Source of the DNA: Rhyacichthys aspro
Lineage: Eukaryota > Chordata > Actinopteri > Gobiiformes > Rhyacichthyidae
Direction: 5' to 3'
DNA: 64,000 bases
NCBI GenBank assembly: GCA_036850595.1
Contig: CM072158.1
Span: 21,324,578-21,388,577 of the forward strand
The notes under the pieces were generated by a model, which ran no database searches, was not told the origin of the DNA, and saw nothing but the letters and a program-made list of their open reading frames with translations. The translations under genes were made by a program, and so were the position numbers. Shown here piece by piece: positions 36,945-50,446 of this stretch. Position 1 is the first letter of the stretch. Each line of letters begins with the position of its first letter.

Positions 36945-38190
36945 CAATTCAGTGTGGCAGCAATGTCAGAAACATGGATCGGTGAAGGAAAAGATCTGTT
37001 AGATGGTTTAGATGGATATCAAATGTTTGTCCAGAATAGGTACAACAAAAGGGGAGGTGGTGTTGCGCTGTTCGTAAGTGTCACAACTCAACACGGAAAT
37101 GACCCAAAATGCAGACAAGCCAGAACTCAGAATCAATGGTTTATTGAACAGAAAAAAGTAAGAGGGGTCCCCAGGGGTCAGAGGCAGGCTGGTCTTGAAT
37201 TTGCAGGTGAGCAGAACAGGAGAACAGGCTGGAACTGGCTGAAGTAAGCAGGACTGGCCGGCCCAGGAGCTGGAGCAAGAAAAAGACAGATACAGGAAGT
37301 GTTGGTCAAAAACACAGACAAAATGGTCTCTCAAAAAGGCTTGAGCTGTAGTTCACCACATAGGGAGACTGGCGATCTGGCAGAGACGATGAGGAAGACC
37401 CAGGCTTGTATACTGCTTCTAGTGATGAGTAGATTGGAGGCAGGTGTGCAGGCCAGCCCAGGAGCAGCAGGAGAGGGGAAAACAAGGGGGAGGGGAACAC
37501 AGGAAAAACAGAAAACCTGGAGTGTACCATGACAGTAAGGTCTAGTTTAAAATGCAAGGTTATTACTAACAAGACATTTTCTGTTGATAATTTGATGGAA
37601 TGTTTATCTGTTCATTGACTATATTTTTATGAACAAATCTAATGTAAAAACAGAAAGTGGACTATTAGTAACAGACATTACTGATCATTTGCCTGTGTTT
37701 ACTGTGGTGGAAACCAATAATGAGTTACTTTTAGGAATGGAGAAGCCACATTTTAATTTAGTTTAAAATGTAGTAAAATCACCCAAAGCTATGGAAGCTA
37801 TGAAAGCAGAATTATTCAATTATAACATAAAAATGTTTATGTTGATGATGTTAATGATTCATATGATGTATTCTTAGAAATATTTTCAAGAATTTATGAT
37901 CATCATTGTCCTTTGAAAAAATGTAATCAGAAACAAAAAAAAAAATAGGTTGACACCTTGGATGACAAGGAGATTGGAAAAGTCATGTAAAAAAAAGAAT
38001 ATGCTGTAAATGGACTTCATTAAGTGTCCGGAAAAAGAGGAACAGTATAAAAACTGTAAAAATAGACTCACATCAGTATTGAGAAAGCATAAAAAGGATT
38101 ACTATGATCAGTTATTGCTAAAATATTTGCATGATATTAAGGGTACTTGGAGGATAATTAATAATGTATAATCATAAAGACAGAGACTTT
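36945..38190 (+). pseudogene. LINE ORF2: AP endonuclease and linker, no RT
   Basis: AMSETWIGEGKDLLDGLDGY and NRYNKRGGGVALFV (36950-37070) belong to an APE-type endonuclease. The domain is interrupted at 37079-37534 by a solo LTR and resumes after it with CKVITNKTF and ITDHLPVFTVV (the DHLP catalytic His motif, about 37670-37700). A linker with KNRLTSVLRKHKKDYYDQLL and GTWRIINNV runs to about 38165. The RT domain expected next is missing: a 3' deletion, which is unusual because LINE copies normally lose the 5' end. Inactive. Confidence 0.75.
37079..37534 (-). mobile_element. Solo LTR (Ty3/gypsy-type) with 5-bp target duplication
   Basis: 456 bp with termini TGTCAC...CATGACA, bounded by the direct repeat GTAAG (37074-37078 and 37535-37539). 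TG...CA ends plus a 5-bp duplication are diagnostic of LTR elements. On the minus strand it begins TGTCATGGTACACTCCAGG and ends with TGCATTTTGGGTCATTTCC, as in teleost gypsy LTRs. It interrupts the endonuclease frame of the host LINE; without it the LINE frame runs on. Confidence 0.8.
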
Positions 38191-39999
38191 CAATACAATA
38201 TATATAATGTTCTGAATAAACTGTCCACCTGATAAATGCACCACAATTCTGTCCCCATAATGTCATTATACAATAATTGTAGAAACTGTAGTAAGTCTAA
38301 TAACGACCTTGTATGAAATGTAGTTTGAAGTTTACAATTACACATTTGTTGCTTACTTTGGATCAACTTAATGGGCGTAGTTATTACGGCTTGTACTTGT
38401 AAAAAAGTGGCTTCATGCTCGTCTCACAAACTTCATCAGCTCATTCTGATGTGTCTGCAGATGCAGAGAGGCAGTATGTCTTCTTCTCTTGCCTGTAGCA
38501 TTAGGGCTCAGTGGAGCCTGAAATTGCATATTATACAGTATCAGCCTATAGAAAGACTAGAAAGAATATTCTCACAGAGCAGCTTTGTTAGTGTGACAGG
38601 AGGAGGAATGTGTTAAATGGTGTGAAGACCATCCATCTTGGAAAGTGACGTGTCAGGCTGACGTTCTTTACTTTTGCTGCAGGGATGTAATTGAACCTGA
38701 ACCTTCAGAATAAAAAGTGGGCTGCATTACACTGCCCATACTGCTGGATCACAAAGCAATACACAATAGAGTAAGACTTCTTTTGTTTCCTCTGCACTCA
38801 TTATACAGGAGCTCTCAACCCGAAAACATTGACAAGAATAGTGTTGGCAAGTAAACGTGCTGCTTCCATCACAGCATGGTACAGAGGGTTTGGTGGAAAA
38901 ACAACTTTCATAGAAGGCATATGTAAGGTGTACTGAAAATAAATGAAATCTGTTTTCAAGCTGGTGTCTAGAACAATGTGGAACGTTTTAGAGAAATCAC
39001 AGTTTTTCTTTTACATGCACAATTGCAGAAGAGGAAGCTAAAGAGATTAATTTCCATTTGAATTGCATGATCTTTTCTCCTGCAAACAAATGCCACAGCT
39101 TGATTATCTAAGTGCCATGAAAAAAAAAGAAATGTTGTCTATTTTAGTTAAAATAAAAACACACATGGATCAATTAATTCTTAAAAATGCTTTTTATCAG
39201 ATTTGAAGTGATGCCAGATCGAGTGAGACAGAGAGAGAAAAGAACAAAACAAAAGACAGGAAGGTAACAAAAATAGCATATGGAATAATTCACAGTTTAA
39301 AACTATTCTGTACAAAGTGTATTTACAGAAACAGACAAAATATATGCAGTCATATATGCAGTCTTTCCACAATACAGGTATGTCTCAATGTCAATGCTTT
39401 AGGGAGAAAGACAAATACATTTTTTTATTTTTTTTTAACTAAAATAAATAGTATACTATAGTGTCTAACTTTTACACAGGAATATGTTAAGCACAGAACA
39501 CTCTCTGCCATTGAACTGTATCAATACTGATTGTCATTCATTGGACTTTCTGTTAAGTCCATATAAGGGCATTAAGGGAACACGTCTCATGACTCTGCCT
39601 CTGTGGCATTATTTAAACTACAAAATATGACCAGCTCTGCCCTTGTCCCGAGCAATCATATATCAGTCACTGATCTGTCACATACTCGGGCTGTGTTCAA
39701 AACCCCCTCTGTCCCTAACGGCTCATGTCTCAGGCAGTTTGGTACAAGGTACTTTGAATACTGTTATTAGGTCCAAGCCAGCGACAGGCTGGGCGGGCCT
39801 ATTGTATCTGCTCAAAATATTGTTATTTGTCTTCTTCTTGCAAATTTGACCCCCTCATCAACAGTCAATTTTAGTGAAAAGTCAATTTTATTTGACTAAA
39901 AAATTGAAGCCCAGTGAAAATGTTTTTAATTAGGTGTTTCTGAGAAAATTAATTGCATAATGCCTCAGTGATGACCCTTGAAAAATCAAAATACATAAG
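38191..39999. other. Intergenic, nothing recognised
   Basis: AT-rich; no supported gene or repeat family. Confidence 0.5.
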
Positions 40000-40840
40000 G
40001 CCTGTGGGAGCCGACTGCAATTTTAGACAAATTATGTTTGGTAGACACATGGCCCATGTCAAGACAAACAAAAAATAATATTATGGCACCACCCTATACC
40101 CACTTTGGGTGGAACATGAACCCCCCCCCCAAATTGCACCCCTTGTTCTTTTGAACAAGGGGTGCAATTTGGTATAATAAAATATCTACTTTAAGTCACA
40201 ATTTACAAACTCAAAATTATCTACGTGCCAACAAAAGTTATCAGTTACTTTTTTGGTGAATGTTTGTGTGTGTCTGTGGGGAACCCATAAGGAGTATACA
40301 ATGTAGCTCTCAAAAACCAGTTTGACCCAATGGAGCATTTGTGCACATTTACACCCTGAACACGATGTTCCATAAACCCTCCATCTTTAAGACAAGTTTT
40401 TGAGCATGCCTGTGACAAGCCCACCATTTTTAACTTGATCCAAGTCATCTACACATGAGCAGAAAAAAGCTTTTTGGGTGTGGCTGTGCCTGTAGTGACT
40501 ATTCCAGTTGCACCTACAAATGAATGGGACTCAGAAATTTAGTTTTTGCTAGACAAATAAAATTTGGTAAACCCATCCCTTATGGGATGAAAAACAAAAA
40601 TGCCAATGTTGTTGCCATTGCAATACAAATAACCTGTGACAAAAATGAATGGGAAAGGAAAACTTTAAATTTGCGTAGCCAAATTAAATTTGACACACAC
40701 GTTCAGCATGGCATCATGAGCAAAAAAGTGTATGAGGATGATTCCCTATCACGACATGTGATAACCTTAAGTTGCAGCCTTTATATTATAGGAATCTTCT
40801 CATATGGTTTTACAACCCAAATGGCAAATGTCATCTAGAC
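40000..40840. repeat. Unclassified repeat-like region with internal hairpin
   Basis: Contains an open frame (40524-40838, plus; GLRNLVFARQIKFGKPIPYG) and several echoing phrases (for example AATTTGGTA/GACAAATAAAATTTGGTAAACCCAT against GACAAATTATGTTTGGTAGACACAT). These suggest internal repetition of an AAATTxGGTAxACxCAT motif. Family unknown. Confidence 0.35.
40129..40172. repeat. 20-bp-arm hairpin, TTTT loop
   Basis: 40129-40148 (CCAAATTGCACCCCTTGTTC) is the exact reverse complement of 40153-40172, with TTTT between. A C10 run lies immediately to the left. Confidence 0.95.
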
Positions 40841-42696
40841 GCCTGCATCGACAAAAGTTAACCATTGGTTTTTACGTGTTACGTTTTTGGGTATAGCTAT
40901 GACCAGGTCACCAATTTTGGGTAAAATTATGTTGTTGTTTTTAAACTGCTGTAACTTTGAAACACATTTATGGAATTGAAAACACAATCACAATGCATAA
41001 CTGAATTCATTAAAATTAAAAAAACTGTGCTTTTTCTGTCATTACATTGTGCTTTGTCTGCGCTGTGATCTTTGAGCTCTGGTACGCACTAGCACAGAGC
41101 CACTGATTCTATTATCACCAAGTACCATAACTACCTGTACACATACATTAATACACAGCAGTACAACTATGCACACATGGCATTGGTGACAATAATACAC
41201 ACTAAAAGAACTTTAAACATGGACATTCTAGTGACCTTGAGAAACTAATTTAATGTTGAAATTAGATGTATTTTTCGTGTCTATCGCTTTAAGGACCCAG
41301 TGTGCTCTGATTAGTCAGTGTACATCTCTATCTGCAGTTGTTTTTAGATGTTTAGTTGAAGTCTGAAATTGTTTTCTAAATGGAAACATTTTGAGCCTAT
41401 TGAATTATGATCAAGATTTTTGTGCATTTATCTGTCAAAGGTTTTGACAGCAAAAACAGAAGTGTTGGTAAACAGCACACATGAACTTCGAATACTAAAT
41501 ATGCACAGAGGACAGAGTTAAACAAAATAGACAGGGATTGATTTGAGGTGCTGTGAGCCTGACAGAGATGAACATGTCAAAGAAAACAAATCAATGGCAC
41601 AAAAATGCCCACTGTCTCTCAGGCAGAGGAGCAAAAGTCTGTTTTCTTCTCTCTTTAATTGGCATTTAGTGTCAGCTCTGTAAATGCCTGTGAAAGCACA
41701 AAACACAGTCCAACAGCTGCAGAGAGTGCACATCACAAGACGCTGAACTCTCCAGAAAAGAACCATATGTTGAGAGGAAACAAAGGCCAACATCAGCCAA
41801 GAGAAGCACATTATGTACACAATTCATACAACTCAGACACTCTGCTGATCGGGCCCCTTATGCCACAGGTAAAACATACCTGTGCTTCAGCACATACAGA
41901 AAGTGTTATCTGAACACAGTACCTTTCAGGTGGAGGAGGAGGTGGGGGTGGCTCTTTACCTTCACCACGTATCCACTTAAGTGGGATGGTACAGGTCATT
42001 GACTGCTTCAAAGGTGTTCCATTGTGTGACTGATACAATAGTCTACCAGCCAGCTTTGGTCATCCCTCTGTTTGGCCCAAAAAGCAGTGCAGTGGTGGAG
42101 CTAAACACTGCAGTTTGTCAATTGACCACAGAAAATTCTAAAAAAAAAAAAGAATCAGTAATGGAAAAAACAAAATGTTAACATTTTTCTCAAAGAAAGT
42201 TTGTGTTTTTTTGTCATAACCAGATCCTATGAAGGATTACAAATGAAGTGAAACGTTTACAGATCAGCAGCTGAATCTATTTTAGACACAGTCTGCATCT
42301 TACAGGTCACGGTTTGTGAAAACAAAAAGTCTACATTGCATTTAACATGAGGAGAATTGACAGAAGAATGAGTCCCTGTTATAGAAATGCAGAAAATTGG
42401 TGCTTTTTCTTTTGTTTTTATTTTTGGTTGGAGCATAGAAAGTTGGGAAACAACCAGATACTATCTTCTTCTACTGTTGCAGTATGCAGCCATACCTCCA
42501 GCCTCTTGTACAGAACACTCAGTGGAAACATGCCTTAAACCCATTGCAAATCAGTGTAGCAGCTTTGGGAAGTAAAAATCAGCTTCTTTTCATGCTACAG
42601 CTTCTCCAAAAGAAGAATTGTTTCTCTTTAAATCCATTGAGCTCCTTATTCCAGACCCGTATTATCCATCATCCGGCCAAGTCCTAGTGTTTTCCT
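40841..42696 (-). other. Downstream flank and probable 3' UTR of CALCR
   Basis: On the minus strand an AATAAA lies at 42422-42417, about 275 bases after the CALCR stop, and is a candidate polyadenylation signal. A third partial copy of the 19307/21178 repeat is at 42058-42125. Nothing else recognised. Confidence 0.4.
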
Positions 42697-42918
42697 TTAG
42701 GCATAAGTGTCTCCAGTCTTTAATGCCACCAGTTCTGATTCGCCAGTGTTGCGTCCGTTCAAGTGTTCACTTGTACAATCGTGGTGGTACATAAAGGCGG
42801 GCACCTCAGTGATTGAGGTGGCTGTGTAGGACGTGGAGCGCATAGAGCAGTGATCTTTCCGCCGCTGACCCCACTGCATTTTATACTGCATCCACTGCCT
42901 TTTCAACGCAGCCTGTAC
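42697..42918 (-). CDS. calcr: CALCR last coding exon: helix 8 and cytoplasmic tail
   Basis: Acceptor CTGCAG; 73 codons plus stop. Begins VQAALKRQWMQYKMQW, matching the human V-Q-T-T-V-K-R-Q-W-A-Q-F-K-I-Q-W. The distal tail (Ser/Thr-rich, ends GDTYA) is unlike the mammalian one and shorter. Confidence 0.95.
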   Translation of the reverse strand, partial: VQAALKRQWMQYKMQWGQRRKDHCSMRSTSYTATSITEVPAFMYHHDCTSEHLNGRNTGESELVALKTGDTYA

Positions 42919-45900
42919 CTGCAGTAAACACAGATCAGTCAGAAGAGGGGCCCAGCTCTGTCCCAGGGTAAAAGTACAGAGCAAGTTCAGAAGTTTGCAA
43001 ATGTGGTTCCATTAGATAGCCTCTGTTTAGTTTGTCTGTTCCACACTGAAGAAAATGATTTTAGCAGATTTTACATGTATATAAAATCATAATGTGAGGA
43101 GACATAAAATAAATACACATAAAGTAATAAATAAATGCATGTCTGTGTGTGTGTTGTGTGCGTCTGTAATGCTTGTGACATATGGACCACTTCAGTCTCA
43201 ATCCCTTTAAACTAATGCATATTAATAACCATCAAAGATTCTCAAGATTATGTTATTGGACTACTTTTTGTAAGGCTCTGAACTTATGGGAGTTACCACA
43301 AATAAAAAGCTGCAATTGCGTGGATCACTATTTTCCCCAGTTTTCCGGTCACCCGACATGACCTCTCTGTTCTCTGCAAAGCACCAGAGCAACTCTAAAA
43401 ACATGCTTTAAGCCCTGTTACACTAGGAGCCTCCAACCTTGATGCAAGAGCTGTAGTGAAGGTTTTCAAAGCCAAAAGCTAACTTTAGCATGGACTTTAA
43501 TGGGTCACTATCATTTTTATGTACCACACTTGACCTGAAATATGTTTACCTGATGGAGCTGGCTTATGGATGATCAATTTTTCCACAAAGAAAACCAAAC
43601 TGCACAAAAGGCAAATATGCCTTAGAGAATGTTCCATGTTCTCTGTTTGCTCATCTACAGTGGAAACAAAGATGAACACATGCTTCCTGCTGAGCAGTAC
43701 CTTGCCCAGAGCAATGTCATTTCCAGTTTATAACTTTCATGTAAAGTGATTTGCTGCACCAAGAGACACAAAAAAGAAGACTGGTTTGTAGCAATGGTTC
43801 CTGCATCTCTCATGCATTATCTAACTGTAACACCGGTCAGTGGGATTTGAAACTCCAATTTTAAGTTTATTGTTGCACTTTAGAAAGTTTTGCCACATAT
43901 ATATTCTACATCTTGATGTGCAATGATAAATGCAATGATAAATTTGTAGCGCATATCTTGCGGCTCTATTATTCTTAGGGACCATTTACAAGACAACGTG
44001 TTTTGCTAAATCTGCAACAATTCTGTTACGGCTAGGCCTCTAATTTAAATGACACCAGTGTTTTCACACCACAGGAGGTGTTTATGTTTTGATGCTTGTG
44101 TCACGTCAATGCAAATAAGCAACGGGATGACTGCTGCATATTCCCGAGGAGCTGATTTGTCAATGGGGGGTATTTTGTTCTGTGTGAAAAATACAGTCTC
44201 TGATTTGAACAGGTCAGTACTAGTGTGCTAACACAAAACAAAACAGCCTCAAAAAATCCAAAATCCAGCATTAGTACAGGGCCCATGTCATAACGTTGAT
44301 TTTAAATAATGATGATGATGCCATGATGGGCAGTTCAGTTGTTTCATAACCTTGCTGACAAACCTAAACTTTGTAAGAAGTTAAATAAAATCCTTTAGCA
44401 ATGTCAGTCATCTCACTTTCATGCAGAGATCTTCGTTTTTTTCTTTTGAAGTGAAAAAGACATAAAAATCAACAATCCTCACATTAAACATGCTAAAACA
44501 GAAGAATGTTTGAAGCTGCTTTTTGACTGACATAACATAAAAAGAACTGGGCCAACTTGAACTTGAACTTAAAAACAGAAACCCACGCTCAAATGCCCAT
44601 GCAGCACAATATTGAGGATGCTCTTGTGTAACGGAGGGCTATTGTAATTACTGTGCGTATATTAATACACAGTGATCTAATGATATAAAGTATGACACAA
44701 ATTGTTATAATGAGACAGCGGAGTGAACAGCATGGACAGCTTGCATGTGGAACTTTGTGCTTGATGTCACAAAAACAGCGTGGAAGTTGTTTGTCTCACT
44801 GACATAACTTCACAATGGGGCTATTGAGGGAACAAGGCAGGTCTGTGCAGTTTGGCCTTCAATTTAAAAAAACTGAAATGAGCCCAACCTCACAAAGCTC
44901 TGTCCTGATTAACACAGCTCAGTTGGTCATTATTCCTGTGAAGTGAACAAATCCTGTCATTCCCTGGTGATGCTATGTCACTGCAATGTTTCTGTGCCAG
45001 AGACAAAGCCTGTCAATTGGACATATGTTCCACACACTGCATGGACCCTGCAGATTGCTGACATTGTTTAGTGAGATACTTTTTATTCTGGTTGCTCATG
45101 TAGAAGCTAATAGGTGACCCATTTTCCAGCAGAACAGCCAACCCATGCTGAGTTTAACAACGCTCGTCTTCAATGGCTGCCCTGTTTACTCTCATGCAAA
45201 TAAAATACCTCGCAAAGCCATCATGTTTACCAATTAGATAACGTACAGAGGGGATGTTTGCTTGTTTAAAAGTTGTACAAAGTCTCATTCAATCTTCAGG
45301 TTGGACAAATGCCCTTGACTTTGAAGGCTCAAGCCACACAATGTGTTAGGAAAACCAACAAAATCTCTGAAACACCATTAACCTTGGTTCTGGGCTTGAA
45401 AAGAAATGTGTTCTATTTTGGAGAGTTGTTTGATCAAAATGAAAGACGTTTGCAGACAGACAGCTCTGGACAGACTTATAATGGCTGACAGGAGAATTTG
45501 AAAGAAGGCTCCATTGCCAGCTCCTCTTGGAAAAGCACAGAGTCATTTATAAGCATGTCTTACTCCTCACCTGACATAACCTCTATGCTCTCTGCACAGC
45601 GCCAGAGCAGCTTTATAACCTGTTACACTTGGAACCTCCAACCCTCAAGCAACAGCTGTGTTGAAGATGTATTTTCAAAGCCAAAAGCCAACTTTAGCCT
45701 AAGCTTTCATGGATCACTATCAGCTTCATGTAAAAGATTTGACCTGAAATATGAACATGTTTTGCCTGCTCGAGCTGTTAATGTCATAGGCAATAATAGC
45801 TTTTGTTGCTTGGCTGAGCAGCTGCACGGCTTGACCTTTGCAAAAACCCAAATTTAATATCAGACTAGTGTTATACGTTTAGAAGCATGACACCAAAATG

Positions 45901-48900
45901 AAGGATAGAGCTAACAATTATTAAAATCTATTTCAGATAATGTCAGGAGTACAATGAAATCAGACTCACCTCGCCGTTAAAGAAGCAAAATATTGTTGCC
46001 ACCAGTAAACCCTTGAAATGAAATCAATAAACAAAGTTAGCATCTTTCTTGGTTAAAACACAGTATAGAGCAATGCTGTAAACACCATGGCCACCAAGAA
46101 GCTGCTTGCATAGAGCATAGAGCAATAGAGACGCTAACTGCTGGTTAATTACTGCTAATGGAGTGTCTAAGTGGCTTTTCAGGAGGTATTGAACAGAAGA
46201 CCTCATCAGTCAATGACAGAAAACAAACACACACCTCCACCCATAACCTGCTTGTCTTCAGACAAAGATGAGAGTGGGTGCATTTGGTTTATGTTTGAAA
46301 AGCAGGGTACATTTTCTCTATACTCTCATAGCAGTTTCAGACTTACTACAAGGTCAGAATGACTTTGTATCTCTGGTTAAATCCTAAAAATATATTATAT
46401 ACACAAAATATATTCAACATATTACATGTTTAGGTCCTTTTATAAGGATTATTATTGTTAGCAAAAGAAACATTCTAGATGTCAGAACAATAGTCAGCAA
46501 TTATTGGGAAAACAGTTAAAAAGAACTGAAATATACCACATGGTGGTGTATCATGGTATAATAAGCAGCACAAGAGCTCCACAAGGGATTGTTCTTGCTG
46601 CTTTGTTCATTAATGTATAAATATAACTTTAAGCCCTGTAGCTTTAAAAATTCTAATGGTGCTCTGGTGTCTTGTGTGCAAGAACAGCTTAATTGATACT
46701 TTTTATAATGAAGACAAAAAAGCAGGTGAGTGAGGGCTGACCTGGTAGTGCATGAGGATGTGCATGATGTACTCGTAGACCTCCCCTGCCAGCCGGTTCT
46801 CCGGTCTCCAGGGGATGATGACAAACTGTATCCCCAGCAGTGGGACCAGGATGAGAGTGGCCCTCACAGCCTTCATGTACATGTTGGACTCTGCTCGGTG
46901 TGTGTCCCGTAGCTTGGTCACCAGAACTCTGATGATGTTAAGTAAAAAGAAGAGATTGACCTGTAGAGAAATAGCACCGTTAGTGTCCTCTGTGGCTTTA
47001 TTCAAGCATTGCCGTGAACCATACACAGAATATAGAAGACACATACAACCAACATAACAGACATAAATGACATAATAGAGAAAAGGGGTGGAGAAAAACA
47101 TATGGAGAAAAAACAAACAATACAAACAAACTAAAAAATAATAACTGCCATTATGCTGGAGTGTAGACTTTATGACAATGTCCTGTGTCTTTAAAGCAAA
47201 GAACTGAAATGTAACCCAAAAGGGCAGCTTTGTCACAATAACACCCAAACACGTATCCAAAACATAACTGATACTTTTTTTGGCACATGTTGAAGCAGGT
47301 ACTTAAAAATGACTGCGATTAATCAGTGAAGTCACATGTTCAAGTCAAAATGGCTGCCTTTGGTGTGTTCATACGTCTTGATTTAACCAGGACAGTCGTG
47401 ATTTTAAAACCACTGTCCTGTGTCCCGGCGGATAGCTACAGAAACAGTAAAATGTCCCGATTTTGCCCTCTTCCTGTCCCAAATGTCCCGATTTTTTACC
47501 CAGTCATAAAGCCAAAGCAGTGCATTGTGCTTTAAACTCATTTGTCTGTAGACTGTCTGTATGTCAATCATAGAGTTACCATGGCAATGCCAATATTAAC
47601 CAATAGAAAAAGATCAACCGTGTTCCTCAGGTCTGGAGCTCAATAATGATTGGTTCCTAAGCGTGAGGCTTCGTCTAAGCTATACCTCTACAGCGTTCAC
47701 AGTTTGACCTGTCATCTGCTGAAAAGAAAGTCGTGATTTACAGATGTTCTCCAGGAACTATACAATTGTTGGAAAGAAAAGTACGAGGTAATGAACATGC
47801 TGTGTTTTGCAGACTTTGTAAGTGTGAATATTCCATCAAGCACAGTAGAAAATATATTTCTTTTAAGGAAATAATTAAAAAATTAAAAAATGTTGCTAAT
47901 CAATGCAATCAGTTCACAATCAGTTTTTTTATTTATTTATTTATTTACTGGTGTTGTATTGATTTCTGGCGACATAGTTCATGTGTTAATGTACTGTCAT
48001 TGGATTTGCAGTAAAATTAGTGAGTCCTTTTTTTGAGTTTTAAAATATGGTCAACCTATTTTACATAATAAATATGAAATATGAAATAGAGATGATTAGA
48101 CTTACAAGAAGTGCGGCCACGATAGGCCCATGGACAGCATACAGCAGATGGGTCTCCACACTCATCCAACAGCTACAAAAGAAAAACATATCAGTCACGT
48201 AGCTCTGCCCTCTGCCCAGAGTTTACACCCACTCAGGGCTGCTGCCATGCACATGTACCCTTTGTCCACATTAGAGTTTATTTGTACACGTACAAGGGAA
48301 CATTGCTCACTTGTCATCGAAGTAGGTCTTCCTGGCTAGCGCATGGATAGAAGCAGGCACCAGTGGGAATCCTGGGACAGAGACAAGAAGTTAGCTATTT
48401 GAGGCCTGAGAGCATTTAATTTTGTTGTATTTTTGTAGTTACTTTTTCATTTATGTGTTTAATTCATAACATAAATTAGTTAATATTGTAGCTCGGTACA
48501 GCACAGTTTGAAACTGGCCTGTATCTGTGTTTCCACTGTGAGGGTCTGAAGTGAAGGTATCAACTATGTGAATAGAACCAGAGAACAATGTATGCACTGC
48601 TGCAGTATGAAGATTGTGGATGACTCAGGCCCAAACAGGAAAATCTGAGCTATGCTAAGTTTCTATATTTTAGGGACTGTCTGTGTCACAAGTTCTGCTC
48701 ATGTGTATTGCAGCAGTTACAATAAAATGCAGTAGTTTTAATTCTCCAAGAGGCATAAAATGCTGACTGAAATCTTTTAGAAATAATCTAAAAGAAATTT
48801 TTATATGAGACATTCAATTGCATTAGGCTTCTTTTTTCTTTCTTGCTTACTTGCTCAACTGCTCCTCTTATTTCTTTCTATCTAAAAAAAAACAAGTCCT

Positions 48901-49346
48901 GTAAACCTTCCCCACCTCATTTAGGCTTAATTATAAGCAGCAATAGAATTCGTACCCCATCCCAGAAGGTAGTACCAGTGCAGATGCTGCTCCTCAGCAA
49001 ACACAGCCACCACTATGAGCGTGTGCAGATAGATGCCCTCACAAAGCATCCAGAAGTAGTTACAGCCCAACATGTACATGTGGAAGAAATGCAGCACCTT
49101 ACAGCCCACCTGCAAGAAGCCCAACAAACAACCAGTTTATATGAAAATACTGCATCTCTGGCTCAGTACCAGCTGCCTATTCACTTCTGACTAAATCCAT
49201 CACCTTTTTTTAAAATAAAGGATATACAGTTCACACTCAGATTGAACATCTACACTGTTGAAATAAAGACAATGAGGCTATACTCACAAAATATGAGTTC
49301 GGTGGCAGGTGTTTTGGATCTAACCCTTACCTCTGTTTTAGAAAAG

Positions 49347-49403
<57 letters not shown>

Positions 49404-50407
49404 TCTGACCTTTTGCCTCCAGCCTTGGCTCTTCCAGTAAGATCTACACAGTTACTTGATACAGAGCTGGCATAAAGATTAAACTTAACTTAAACTTTAC
49501 TCAAATTTAGCCTAAATTCATAAACCGCATCATTTTATATTTATTCTCATGAAATCATATCCCACCTTCAATAAGAAACATTTATTGTTTCAATCCCTGA
49601 ATATGCTTCTGTTATTTACTGTTGATTCAATCTCCACATTCAAATGTCGTCTGTTTGTTAATTCTAGTCAATAAACATCATCATTTCTAATTAATTTATG
49701 CTTAGGTTTGTGGTTGTTTCACTTTAAAAACAGATCACTGTCTGGCTTAAGAACTCATGTATAAATTAATATTAGGCTTTATTATTCTTTTCCTCTGGTG
49801 CCCCGAAACAATTTAACTTTCTCACTTAGCCTAATTTTCTCTCTGTTTGCTACAGCTAACAGCATGAAAAACATATGCTAATCCAGCTTTGTGTGATATG
49901 CACACAGACTGTTGATGCTATGGTTGTTTACATAGACACAACTAACTAAAGTACTGTACTCAAGTACTGTCAAGTAGCATAATAAATGAGCTAGTTCAGC
50001 TCAGGGTCCGTCTCATACTGATCTGCTTATGTTGTGCCCTGGTGTATATGCAAGCTCTGATACTGGTCTGTTACATGGGTCCGCTGGAAGACCTGGCTGC
50101 GTTCAGACAGTGGTTTGCCAGTTGAACACAAAATTAACAAAGTCCCATGGATGAGGGATGAAACGTCGTCACCTCAAACCTATGTCCAGATGCCTTGTCA
50201 GAAAACCTTTTCTTGAATATATCCTGGATGACTGAAAACCTCCACAGACCTCCATAGTCCTTGAATGTTTCCTGGCATAACAATATTATTTACAACTTGT
50301 GGTTCTATCTTCCTTGAGCCAGAGTTTGTTTTGCAGGTTTTGTAGTTAGTGTAACAAACAGAAATGGCCAGTAAAGAAGTCCAAGTACTCTCTCTCACAC
50401 AAGCACG

Positions 50408-50446
<39 letters not shown>

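Larger units (their letters stand above)
42919..45969. other. CALCR intron with a duplicated segment
   Basis: 3-kb intron. 43355-43550 and 45568-45762 are diverged direct copies of each other. Nothing else recognised. Confidence 0.6.

Noticed and set aside
45498..45857. 119-residue plus-strand open frame in CALCR intron
   Set aside because: It overlaps a non-coding duplicated repeat whose other copy is not open.
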